Source: Candidatus Kapaibacterium sp.
GTDB lineage: Bacteria > Bacteroidota > Ignavibacteria > Kapaibacteriales > WFXC01
Assembly: GCA_026996895.1 (NCBI GenBank)
Contig: JALWJX010000045.1
Location: forward strand, 1 to 53,266
Reading direction: 5' to 3'
DNA: 53,266 nt
Shown here one piece after another: positions 43,312 to 50,632 of this stretch (the first letter of the stretch is position 1; every line of letters starts with the position of its first letter). A model generated the notes under the pieces. The model was not told the origin of the DNA. It saw nothing but the letters and a program-made list of their open reading frames with translations, and made no database searches. A program made the position numbers and the translations under genes.

Positions 43312-44549
43312 GAGTGGTGTATCTTTCCATCCTGGTGAGCTTGTGGGCAATAGTGCCGTCGATTGCGCAGCAGTCGCTATTGGACTCTTTACTCCAGCTT
43401 ATTGAGCAGCGGAATCCGCAACTACGGAGCGTGGCATATACGGTTGAAGCCCGGACAGCTCGCGCAGTTGCAAGTGGCAAATTACCTGATCCGATGCTGC
43501 AGGGTAGAGTCGCTCCGCTCCCGGTGGAGACGCGCAATGGACCGCAGCAATTCGGTGTGAAGCTGGAACAGCGGCTTCCGTGGTTTGGGGTGCTGGAAGG
43601 ACAGGAGCAGGCGGCTCAGGCACAGGCGCAAGCTCAGACGCTGGATTACCAGACCCTCCGTTTACAGTTGCACCAGCAGGCAAAGCAGCTTTTTGCCCGA
43701 CTCTATTTGCTCCAATGGCAGCAGCAATTCGTGCAGGAACATCTGCAGATTCTGCGAACCATCCGGGAATTTTTACTCACTCGCATTCAGGTCGGTGAGG
43801 AAAACTCCGGGAATCTGTTCCGGCTGGACAATGAAATTGCGACATTGCAGCAGCGGCTTCGATCACTTCGGCGGCAGCACAGAGTTGCAACAGCACAGTT
43901 ATTCGCGCTCTTTGATGCATTGCCGGATACCAATTTCCGGGTTTCGGCTTTGCCCCTGAAGCCCCGGCTTCCTTCACTGGATTCTTTGATCCGCCTGATG
44001 GAACGCCAGAATCCAGTACTGGCACGTTTCAAGACCTTAGCAGCGGCTGCGGAATTTGCGGCACAATCTGCTAAAGCGAAAGGGTATCCTTCTGTCGGAG
44101 TCGGGGTTGATTATGTAGGCATTGGAACTGGACAGTCAACCGGTGAACAGGCGGGGCAGGATGCGGTAATGATCGGCGTTCGATTGTCACTACCGGTCGA
44201 CCGCACACGATACGCAGCGCTGGTAGAAGAGCAGCAGGCATACCGCCAGCAGTTTCTGTGGCGTCATCGCCATCAGTACCGCCAGTTTATAGCCCAACTG
44301 ATCCAATTAGTGGAAGACTTTGAGGATCAGCAGGATCAATTGCGAGTTGTCCAGCAGACGCTGATTCCGAACACTCAGCGTGCACTGGAAATTCTGCTGG
44401 AAGAATATGCCACCGGCAGAGTTGACATTGAGATCGTGCTCAATACCCAGCGGGAATTGCTCCGGTATCACGAGCAGGAGAAGATGCTGGAAGCACGGTT
44501 GTTTAATCTGTTAGCGCAAAAAGATTTCTTGTTGGGAATAGATCGATAA
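43308..44549 (+). CDS. TolC-family outer-membrane efflux protein
   Basis: 413 residues from ATG 43308, which has AGGAG upstream and overlaps the pump stop; an upstream frame at 43275 lies inside the pump gene. The signal peptide is 'VYLSILVSLWAIVPSIAQQ'. Two TolC repeats are seen, each with long amphipathic helices: 'LLQLIEQRNPQLRSVAYTVEA' ... 'LPWFGVLEGQEQAAQAQA' and 'LIRLMERQNPVLARFKTLAAAAE' ... 'SLPVDRTRYAALVEEQ'. It forms the outer-membrane channel of the tripartite pump made with its two neighbours. Confidence 0.9.
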   Translation: MRVVYLSILVSLWAIVPSIAQQSLLDSLLQLIEQRNPQLRSVAYTVEARTARAVASGKLPDPMLQGRVAPLPVETRNGPQQFGVKLEQRLPWFGVLEGQEQAAQAQAQAQTLDYQTLRLQLHQQAKQLFARLYLLQWQQQFVQEHLQILRTIREFLLTRIQVGEENSGNLFRLDNEIATLQQRLRSLRRQHRVATAQLFALFDALPDTNFRVSALPLKPRLPSLDSLIRLMERQNPVLARFKTLAAAAEFAAQSAKAKGYPSVGVGVDYVGIGTGQSTGEQAGQDAVMIGVRLSLPVDRTRYAALVEEQQAYRQQFLWRHRHQYRQFIAQLIQLVEDFEDQQDQLRVVQQTLIPNTQRALEILLEEYATGRVDIEIVLNTQRELLRYHEQEKMLEARLFNLLAQKDFLLGIDR

Positions 44550-44584
44550 TCCAGATTGTTGAACCAAATAGAGGAGTGGGAAAA

Positions 44585-46351
44585 ATGATGAACAAGATGA
44601 GCAAGCAGCAATGGATCATTGTCGGTGTGATTTTTCTTGTGGGGATTTTGCTCGGATGGCTTTTGGCACCATCCCCTTCAGGTCAGGCGGGAAGTCCTGC
44701 GGATCGCGATACGACAGCAGTGAGTGAGGGACAGGTGTGGACCTGCTCGATGCATCCGCAGATTCGGCAAAATGAACCGGGGAAATGTCCAATCTGCGGG
44801 ATGGATCTTATCCCGCTGGAAGTGGAAGAATCGCAAAAGCAGGTGGAAGGCATTACCCTGAGCCGAAATGCACTGGAAGTGGCGAATGTTCAATTTGCCG
44901 TCGTCCAGCGGCGACAGGGAACGAAAACACTGCGGCTACCCGCCGTGGTGGCGCCAGACGAGCGGCAATTGTTGCGGCTGACCTCGCACGTTCCATCTGC
45001 CCGGATTGAAGAGCTATATGTGAACTTCGAGGGAGCATTTGTGCAGGCGGGGCAGCCAGTGGCAAAAATTTATTCGCCGGAAATCATTGCTGCCCACCGA
45101 GAGTTGTTAGTCGCATTGCGGGAAAATCAGCCATTGCTGCTGGAAACGATCCGGCAGAAGTTCCGGAACTGGAAATTCACCGAACAGCAGATTGCTGCGT
45201 TGGAGCGATCGCAAGAGTTGCAAAGTACCGTTGAGATTTTGTCGCCCGTTTCCGGGCACGTGTTGAAACTCAACGTGCGGGAAGGAGACCATCCAAAGGA
45301 AGGGGATGTGATTATGGAAATTGCAAATCTGAGCACGGTATGGGTGTGGCTGGATGTGTATGAACAGGATCTTCCATTTGTTCGAGTCGGTATGCCAGTA
45401 TCTTTTCAGTTCGATGCTTTGCCCGGTAAGACCTTTGAGGGGCGCATAGCATACATTGAGCCGACGGTGAATGAAACGACGCGGTCAGTGCCAGTGCAGG
45501 TTGAAATTCCCAATCCAGGATTGCAGTTACGTCCCGGAATGTATGGCGTTGCGACGGTTTATGCCCGGCGGGGCTCTGTGATGACTATTCCCAAAACAGC
45601 CGTGCTCTGGACCGGCGAGCGGTCGCTGGTCTATGTCAAAGCAGAACAGCAGGAGGATAGAGTGGTGGTAGTGCCGCGAATGGTCCGGCTGGGTGCAGAC
45701 CTGGAAGATGCCATAGAAGTGCTCGACGGATTGCAAGAAGGAGAAGAAGTGGTGGCAAACGGAACCTTTATCGTCGATGCGTCAGCACAACTGGCAGGAT
45801 TTGTGAGTATGATGAATCCGACCGGTGGACAGTCTGCCGTACCGCACCATCACGGTGGTCACGCAATGCCGCAGCAATTGGATGCAAAGCACTCGCAGCA
45901 GGCGCAAGGTAGCCATCAGGGAACAGTAAAGCTGCCAGCCAATCAGATTACTGCTCTGCTCCATGGCTATAATCAATTTGTGGAAGCGCTCGTTGCTTCC
46001 TCATTGCCGGCAGCACAAAAAGCAGCACAGCAGTTGATTGCAATCGTGCAGCAGCATTCGCAGGTACAAAAAGCAGTACCATCGTTGCAGCAAACATTGA
46101 AAAAACTGGAACAGGCGCAGACACTGAAAGATTTGCGAGCAGCGCTGGATCCGCTGTCGCGGCAGTTGCAGCAACTTCTGAAACATCAATCGTTACCGAA
46201 ACCCGTATATGTGCTGCAATGTCCGATGGCATTTGACAACAGAGAAGGATACTGGCTCAGTCCAGAGCCGGTGGTGAAAAATCCGTATTTCGGCGAGCAA
46301 ATGCTCAGTTGCGGGTCAGTGGTCGATACGCTGCAGTCCAGGCATCGTTAA
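44585..46351 (+). CDS. cusB: CusB-type periplasmic adaptor with two metal-binding modules
   Basis: 588 residues from ATG 44585 (GGAG eight bases upstream; a GTG at 44576 is in frame). One N-terminal membrane anchor 'WIIVGVIFLVGILLGWLLA'. Then a heavy-metal-binding domain (HMBD) with 'WTCSMHP' (Cys54, His57) and 'CPICGM' (Cys68, Cys71). The adaptor core (about 90-410) shows 'RIEELYVNFEGAFVQAGQPV' and 'ILSPVSGHVLKLNVREGD'. A His-rich linker ('HHHGGHAMP') follows, then a DUF3347-like C-terminus ending in 'LQCPMAF' and 'NPYFGEQMLSCG', a second Cys/Met-rich site. This combination points to Cu(I)/Ag(I). It closes the operon; a strong hairpin follows the stop. Confidence 0.9.
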   Translation: MMNKMSKQQWIIVGVIFLVGILLGWLLAPSPSGQAGSPADRDTTAVSEGQVWTCSMHPQIRQNEPGKCPICGMDLIPLEVEESQKQVEGITLSRNALEVANVQFAVVQRRQGTKTLRLPAVVAPDERQLLRLTSHVPSARIEELYVNFEGAFVQAGQPVAKIYSPEIIAAHRELLVALRENQPLLLETIRQKFRNWKFTEQQIAALERSQELQSTVEILSPVSGHVLKLNVREGDHPKEGDVIMEIANLSTVWVWLDVYEQDLPFVRVGMPVSFQFDALPGKTFEGRIAYIEPTVNETTRSVPVQVEIPNPGLQLRPGMYGVATVYARRGSVMTIPKTAVLWTGERSLVYVKAEQQEDRVVVVPRMVRLGADLEDAIEVLDGLQEGEEVVANGTFIVDASAQLAGFVSMMNPTGGQSAVPHHHGGHAMPQQLDAKHSQQAQGSHQGTVKLPANQITALLHGYNQFVEALVASSLPAAQKAAQQLIAIVQQHSQVQKAVPSLQQTLKKLEQAQTLKDLRAALDPLSRQLQQLLKHQSLPKPVYVLQCPMAFDNREGYWLSPEPVVKNPYFGEQMLSCGSVVDTLQSRHR

Positions 46352-46356
46352 GAAAT

Positions 46357-46414
46357 GTTTGTGGGCTCCGCGTGTGCGACGCGGAGCTCGGTTTTAACTC
46401 GTCCAGGCACAAAC
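46357..46414 (+). terminator. Nested hairpin after the efflux operon, probable terminator
   Basis: The inner stem GCTCCGCGT (46365-46373) with ACGCGGAGC (46379-46387) is nine perfect base pairs with a five-base loop, and TCGGTTTTAA follows. An outer stem GTTTGTG (46357-46363) with CACAAAC (46408-46414) can enclose it. It begins six bases after the efflux stop codon. It could also stop csm transcripts from the other side. Confidence 0.6.
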
Positions 46415-46501
46415 GTTTGCGGGGGCGGTAGGGAACCTGGACGGTCGGAGTAGGCTGAGGCGCTGTGCATATAGCAGCGCTGTGTTTCTCCGTGTCGCAC
46501 C

Positions 46502-46553
46502 GGGAGCGCACGCTTCAGTGTCCATCTTTGCCGACTAAAGTCGGCGCTCCCAG
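46502..46553. repeat. 52-base cloverleaf-like palindromic repeat, copy 1
   Basis: The outer arms GGGAGCGC and GCGCTCCC at the two ends pair perfectly. Inside are a short CAC...GTG hairpin with loop GCTTCA and a second hairpin GCCGACT-AA-AGTCGGC. Read as single strand it folds as a three-way junction. By position it is about 81% identical to copy 2 (42 of 52 bases, my hand alignment). Confidence 0.7.
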
Positions 46554-46586
46554 CCGGCGCTCCCAGTGAGACGTTCCCAGTTTGCT

Positions 46587-46638
46587 GGGAGCGCACATTT
46601 CAGTGTGCAACGATGCCGACGAAAGTCGCTGCTTCCAG
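46587..46638. repeat. 52-base cloverleaf-like palindromic repeat, copy 2
   Basis: Same order of arms as copy 1: GGGAGCGC at the start, GCACA-TTTCAG-TGTGC as first inner hairpin, CGAC-GAAA-GTCG as second, and a decayed closing arm GCTGCTTCC. The changes mostly keep or partly compensate the inner stems, while the outer arm has decayed. Confidence 0.65.
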
Positions 46639-46674
46639 AGGATGTTTCCGGTAGCGGTGCCATTCTGCAATCTT

Positions 46675-47079
46675 TTACCGTCGCGTGTCTTCTTTGCAGA
46701 GATCCTGGCACCGGGGATACGGGCGGAACTGGATGAAATCAAAGAGGCGGGAGATAGTGCCGTCGGCATTGCGAACGATTTTTCGGTGTGTGGTGGCAGT
46801 GACCACTGAAATTCCAGCCTGCTGGAGCAGGGCAGCCAGGGCGAAGCAGAACGTCAGTTCGCCGGCAAGATGTACGGCGACAGCATCTTTGCTGGTGCGC
46901 TGGAGATAGCGACATTGCTGCAGATATTTCCTTGCCAGTTCAACGACCTGCTCCGTACGCCAGTGGGGATCGATCGATGGAAAAGGGAGATCAACAACTT
47001 CGCCAAATTGTTCCAGTGCAGCGATGCGCTGCGTCTCGCTCCACTCTGCAAAGGGATGATTCGAAAGGTTAATGAGCAT
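46675..47079 (-). CDS. Small type III CRISPR-associated protein, candidate CARF-like / ring-nuclease-like
   Basis: A 134-residue cytoplasmic protein starting directly after the csm5 stop (TAA then ATG), the last gene of the operon. It opens with a buried strand and turn, 'MLINLSNHPFAEW', then 'GEVVDLPFPSIDP', a helix 'VVELARKYLQQC', and a core 'AVAVHLAGELTFCFALAALLQQAGISVVTATTHRKI', ending 'FDFIQFRPYPRC'. The strand-helix alternation fits a small Rossmann-like fold such as CARF or the ring nucleases (Csx15/Csx16/Csx20 kind). I recall related small proteins of unknown function in this phylum but cannot name a family with certainty. Being fused in expression to a GGDD-bearing Csm complex, it may bind or degrade cyclic oligoadenylate (inference). 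Confidence 0.6.
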   Translation of the reverse strand: MLINLSNHPFAEWSETQRIAALEQFGEVVDLPFPSIDPHWRTEQVVELARKYLQQCRYLQRTSKDAVAVHLAGELTFCFALAALLQQAGISVVTATTHRKIVRNADGTISRLFDFIQFRPYPRCQDLCKEDTRR

Positions 47080-48261
47080 TTAGTCGTGTCCCATCCGTTC
47101 CAGCAACACCCATCCCAGGACGCTGACGGGTTCCATTCTTTCCGTGCAGACGATCTTGTGCGTTTTGGGAAAGGGCGCTCCACGGCTGCCAAGTGTAAAC
47201 TGAAAACGAATGCGCTTAAATTGCTCTGGAACTGTCTTTGCGATGGCGCCGGTGATGCTGTCCCATCCGATGCCCCAGCCGAGGCGGAGAATGCAGCGAC
47301 GGGTTGTTTCTTGCTGAGAGGGAAAGTGGACGGCAACATCCTCGTGGAGCATAGCGAGAAAGCCTGTTTTGGTGGCGTTGGAAACAGCGTTGAGAAAGGA
47401 GACGCACTGTTTCAGAAATTCGGTTTCGAGTTTATACATTCTTCGAGCGTGAGCGTTCAGCATCTGGAATAATTCCCCGATGGAAGTGGGAAAGCCGTTG
47501 CGCTGGAGTTTTCTTCCGTTCCCGGCGCCAATGGTGGGATCCAGTCGAAGCATAAAGGTGGCTTCTACGTCCTGTGCCAGCAGTTCAGGATAGATGACCG
47601 TATCTTTCGGCAAAGAGTCTCGACCCCTGGGGCGCTTATCCTTCATCCATTGGCAGTCGGAGGGCTGCTGAGGTTTCAGAGATTTCAGTTCCAGAGATTT
47701 CACCGGGTACAGATCCAGGTCTTCCCGAGCAAAGCGTGCATCGCCAACAATCAGGGTGCGGAACAGATCCCTGTTTTGTTTTGATCCGGCATAGTTTCGG
47801 TCAGTAGTGAGCAACTGTGCTTCGATTTCCTGTGCAGCGGATTTTCTTCCGTTTTTCTGGACTGTTTGCAGCAACTCTGATTGCTGACGTGGTTGGAGAT
47901 GGTGAAACAGTTGGCTGAGAACCGCCGTGCGGATAGCTCCTTTGATGGACGATCCGGGGATATAGGGAACGCCATCGGGAGTTTTGATGAATTCCAGAAT
48001 TTCACTGGTCGTACACGGTGTTTCGTAACGCTGGATCCGTGGATCGCGCAACTGCTGGATCTGTTCCAGTGGGAAGCGTCCCTGATCCAGTTGGAAACGG
48101 TGCTCAGGATGGGTCTGGTAATACGCAAGAATCACTGGCAATGGGACAATATACGTGCTGGTTGCTGTTGTGAAGAAGTCAAACCCTTTTGTCAGCTTAT
48201 TCCCGCTGCCGATGTGGACCGGTGTTAGAATACGGATTCGGATCTTTTCAGCTTTCTGCAT
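47080..48261 (-). CDS. csm5: Csm5, type III-A RAMP protein
   Basis: A 393-residue RAMP that caps the crRNA 3' side of the Csm complex. The N-terminal RRM-like start 'IRIRILTPVHIGSGNKLTKGFDFF' and the RAMP motif 'GVPYIPGSSIKGAIRTAVLSQLF' (about 97-115) are typical of Csm5. Later are 'FRTLIVGDARFAREDLDLYPV' and 'RLGWGIGWDSITGAI', the glycine-rich C-terminal loop. Its start overlaps the csm4 end by 14 bases. The length agrees with the family. It is followed without a gap by the small 134-residue gene. Confidence 0.92.
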   Translation of the reverse strand: MQKAEKIRIRILTPVHIGSGNKLTKGFDFFTTATSTYIVPLPVILAYYQTHPEHRFQLDQGRFPLEQIQQLRDPRIQRYETPCTTSEILEFIKTPDGVPYIPGSSIKGAIRTAVLSQLFHHLQPRQQSELLQTVQKNGRKSAAQEIEAQLLTTDRNYAGSKQNRDLFRTLIVGDARFAREDLDLYPVKSLELKSLKPQQPSDCQWMKDKRPRGRDSLPKDTVIYPELLAQDVEATFMLRLDPTIGAGNGRKLQRNGFPTSIGELFQMLNAHARRMYKLETEFLKQCVSFLNAVSNATKTGFLAMLHEDVAVHFPSQQETTRRCILRLGWGIGWDSITGAIAKTVPEQFKRIRFQFTLGSRGAPFPKTHKIVCTERMEPVSVLGWVLLERMGHD

Positions 48262-49333
48262 TTGCCCACTCCTCTGGTAGTTGCAGAAACAGCGACTGGA
48301 AATTGCGAATCACTGGCGAATTTAGAGGATCCATCGCAGGGGCGATCTGCCCCGATGGAATAATGGGCTCGGAGAAGGATAGGGTGGCGCCTTCGAGAAA
48401 AGCGCGCATGGGACGTCGCCGTTGGTCGCGATAGCGAGCACACCAGATCCATCCCCGCCGGAGGGTCAGGGTGTAGTACGATGCTGGAGGTTTCAGGCAA
48501 CGGAGCTCTTCCGCCGTAGGCATATACAGTCCGAGATTGCACCATACGGTATGTGATGTCTCTGCTGCAATGAGCAAGGGACCCTTATAGGGTTCTTTCT
48601 GCCACTGAAACCATCCTTTCCCAACGGTACGGTCAGCACCGATTCCCTCATCTGCCAGGAGTGCCAGGGCGGCATCAAAGCGCTGTTGGACTTCTTCGGT
48701 GTCAAACGTTGCCCAGAAGAAGAGTCGGGATCGGGCGTGATGGACTTCTGTGAAATAGAACACATTGCTGCCAGCGGTAATGCGGTCAATCGTCACGCGG
48801 GGACGTTCAGCCGTATGCTGGAGCACAATGGGAGAATGGTCTTCAGATTGCTTGCTGTGCTGCGGAGGACGCTGGAACGCAGTACGCAGCTTCGCTGCTG
48901 TTTCACGGGGTAAAAGGCAGTTGCCAAGAACGTCGGCGCTGGAAAGCACCTTTGTTAGGGGGTCTCCAGGATTTTGGAGCATCTGCGCCAGCAAAGGTTC
49001 AGCGATAAATCGAATCTGCTTCCGCTGCTTGAGCGGCAAAGCATCATTCGCATCATAGGAATACAACAGTTGATACCGGAGGGAAGCGGGAAGTGGTAAA
49101 CATCGGATCGAGCCGATCAACGGCGCTGTGGAGCTGAGCCGGAATGGCAATGTCGATTGCTGCAACAGTTCTTCCAGCGCAGCATCGCCAAATAGCAGTG
49201 CGTATGCGGAGAGAAGAGCGCCGCTGAGCGTGTCGGATGCGATTTTCGCCTCCGTCCGGTTTTCCTGAAAGCCGCCGGAGGAGACGTGATAGCCGTGGGG
49301 AAACTGTAACGAGTAACACCAGAGTGCACCCAT
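48248..49333 (-). CDS. csm4: Csm4, type III-A RAMP protein
   Basis: About 361 residues. Csm4 binds the crRNA 5' tag and contacts Csm1. The ATG at 49333 has AGGG eight bases upstream; ATG 49339 is an alternative and the longer frame overlaps csm3. Seen: 'SDTLSGALLSAYALLFGDAALEELL' near the N-terminus, as in Csm4 ('lhSDTLfgAL'), 'RVTIDRITAGSNVFYFTEVHHARSRLFFWA', and 'ALALLADEGIGADRTVGKGWF', the glycine-rich RAMP loop. Weak overall conservation is normal for Csm4. It lies in the middle of the operon. Confidence 0.9.
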   Translation of the reverse strand: MGALWCYSLQFPHGYHVSSGGFQENRTEAKIASDTLSGALLSAYALLFGDAALEELLQQSTLPFRLSSTAPLIGSIRCLPLPASLRYQLLYSYDANDALPLKQRKQIRFIAEPLLAQMLQNPGDPLTKVLSSADVLGNCLLPRETAAKLRTAFQRPPQHSKQSEDHSPIVLQHTAERPRVTIDRITAGSNVFYFTEVHHARSRLFFWATFDTEEVQQRFDAALALLADEGIGADRTVGKGWFQWQKEPYKGPLLIAAETSHTVWCNLGLYMPTAEELRCLKPPASYYTLTLRRGWIWCARYRDQRRRPMRAFLEGATLSFSEPIIPSGQIAPAMDPLNSPVIRNFQSLFLQLPEEWANAES

Positions 49334-49343
49334 TTCCATTGCC

Positions 49344-50171
49344 CTACGCTGTTGCTTCGGATGCAGGATTGGCACTTTCAGCTTCTTGTTCCTCTGGATG
49401 CTTCCGCAGAGACCGGGGGACTGAATTTTCCGGGAGCGAACGCCACGCTTCGTTTAATTGCTGGTAGTCTTCGGCAGTTTTTTCTTCCACCGCGAGGATT
49501 TTGATCGATACGTGCCCACTTCCGCGAGAACCGGAGCCACCCAGGTAATCATCCTGCAACAGCTCAAAGGCTGTCCACAGTAGATCGAGGTATTCCTGAA
49601 CATTATCGCCTTCAAAGACGTTCAGGATGCAGGTGAACTCGAACTCTGCGCCGCTGGGAACTCGTTCCAGCGAACGAGGATTTGCCGCAGCAGTAATGCG
49701 GTCAATCGCTGTTTCTGCTTTGATTTCCGAGTATGGTAGATCCGTGTCGGCATTGCTCAGCCACTTGCGGGATTCCTGCGTAAGGTAAGCGTCGCGGACA
49801 ATCAGGCGAGAGGTTGGCTGTGCTTCTGCTTTTGCCTTTTTCAGTACTTCCGGCGTTGTGCCGAAAAGCAGGGTGCCGACAAAGTCCGGTTTAAGATAAG
49901 GTCCAACTTGAATGTTGGTACTGCCTTTTCCTTTCTCTTTCTGATCAAATTTGCCATTGAGCCGTTCCACCAAGGAGCGGAGTTTTCCTTTGAGCGAAGA
50001 GCCGGGGATGAAAGGTTCCTGCGTGATGGGATGCCGGAGAATGGGATTATCAACCCCGCCGATTTCCAGTCCACCGCCAGATCCGCCGATGTGCAACCCG
50101 GTAAGCAGCTTAATCGTGCCACGAATCCGAATTTTCTTTTCCAGTTTTCCCGTTTGCTGAACGTTTGCCAT
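49344..50171 (-). CDS. csm3: Csm3, type III-A RAMP ribonuclease
   Basis: A 275-residue backbone subunit that cuts target RNA every six nucleotides. It begins 'IRIRGTIKLLTGLHIGGSGGGLEIGGVDNPILR': the Asp in 'GGVDNP' corresponds to the catalytic Asp of Csm3 (Asp33 in the Streptococcus protein). 'FIPGSSLKGKLRSLVER' is the RAMP signature, 'KAETAIDRITAAANPRSLERVPSGAEFEF' a Csm3 hallmark, and 'DDYLGGSGSRGSGHVSI' the glycine-rich loop. A Glu/Ala-rich tail of about 25 residues extends past the fold. AAAGGAAG lies before the ATG. Confidence 0.95.
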   Translation of the reverse strand: MANVQQTGKLEKKIRIRGTIKLLTGLHIGGSGGGLEIGGVDNPILRHPITQEPFIPGSSLKGKLRSLVERLNGKFDQKEKGKGSTNIQVGPYLKPDFVGTLLFGTTPEVLKKAKAEAQPTSRLIVRDAYLTQESRKWLSNADTDLPYSEIKAETAIDRITAAANPRSLERVPSGAEFEFTCILNVFEGDNVQEYLDLLWTAFELLQDDYLGGSGSRGSGHVSIKILAVEEKTAEDYQQLNEAWRSLPENSVPRSLRKHPEEQEAESANPASEATA

Positions 50172-50173
50172 GG

Positions 50174-50632
50174 CTACTTCCTTTTATGTTGTTTTACACT
50201 TTCGTAGTATTTGAAGTAAGCAAGGACAGCTTCAAATAATTGAACAAAGTTGAGAAACATTGTTTGTTTTTTTTGATCGGAGGTTTCTTCAACGATGAGA
50301 TCAACAATGGAGGAAATAAGCTTATCGAGTTTCGCATTTCTAATTTCTGAATGTCGCCCTGCTAAATAGGCAATACGTGGTTTCATCATTAACAATTTGA
50401 GTTCCCAGTCATTGGAGAAATTGTCACTCCGAATCTGGAGCTCCAAGTCTTTGAGTGTGCCAAAGATTTTCCGAATCTGGGAACTACTTGCTTTTTTTAG
50501 TTTTAATTGTTCCCCTTGACCATTGGCGAACTCCAATGCATCTTTGTTAAATTGCTCAAGCCATTGGTAAAGTATCTTTTTGGATGGAATTTCCCATTGC
50601 TCTTGCTGTTGGGCTTTCGATTTGCTACTCAT
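50174..50632 (-). CDS. csm2: Csm2, type III-A small subunit
   Basis: A 152-residue, mostly helical small subunit that lines the Csm complex along the crRNA/target duplex. The ATG at 50632 overlaps the csm1 stop by one base (TGATG) and has GGAGA upstream. Seen: 'SSQIRKIFGTLKDLELQI' and 'MMKPRIAYLAGRH', both typical of Csm2 (TIGR01870-type), then 'LDKLISSIVDLI' and 'FVQLFEAVLAYFKYYES'. The N-terminal 30 residues are Gln/Lys-rich. Its base composition is clearly more AT-rich than the other csm genes. Confidence 0.9.
   Translation of the reverse strand: MSSKSKAQQQEQWEIPSKKILYQWLEQFNKDALEFANGQGEQLKLKKASSSQIRKIFGTLKDLELQIRSDNFSNDWELKLLMMKPRIAYLAGRHSEIRNAKLDKLISSIVDLIVEETSDQKKQTMFLNFVQLFEAVLAYFKYYESVKQHKRK

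Larger units (their letters stand above)
46352..46674. other. 323-base intergenic block of nested inverted repeats
   Basis: No gene. It lies between the converging efflux operon and csm operon. In order it holds a terminator-like nested hairpin (46357-46414), a small hairpin GCGCTG/CAGCGC (46460-46480), and two copies of a 52-base palindromic repeat (46502-46553 and 46587-46638) joined by a segment with GCGCTCCCAG and CTGGGAGCGC as further inverted arms. The final 35 bases show nothing. Confidence 0.75.
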
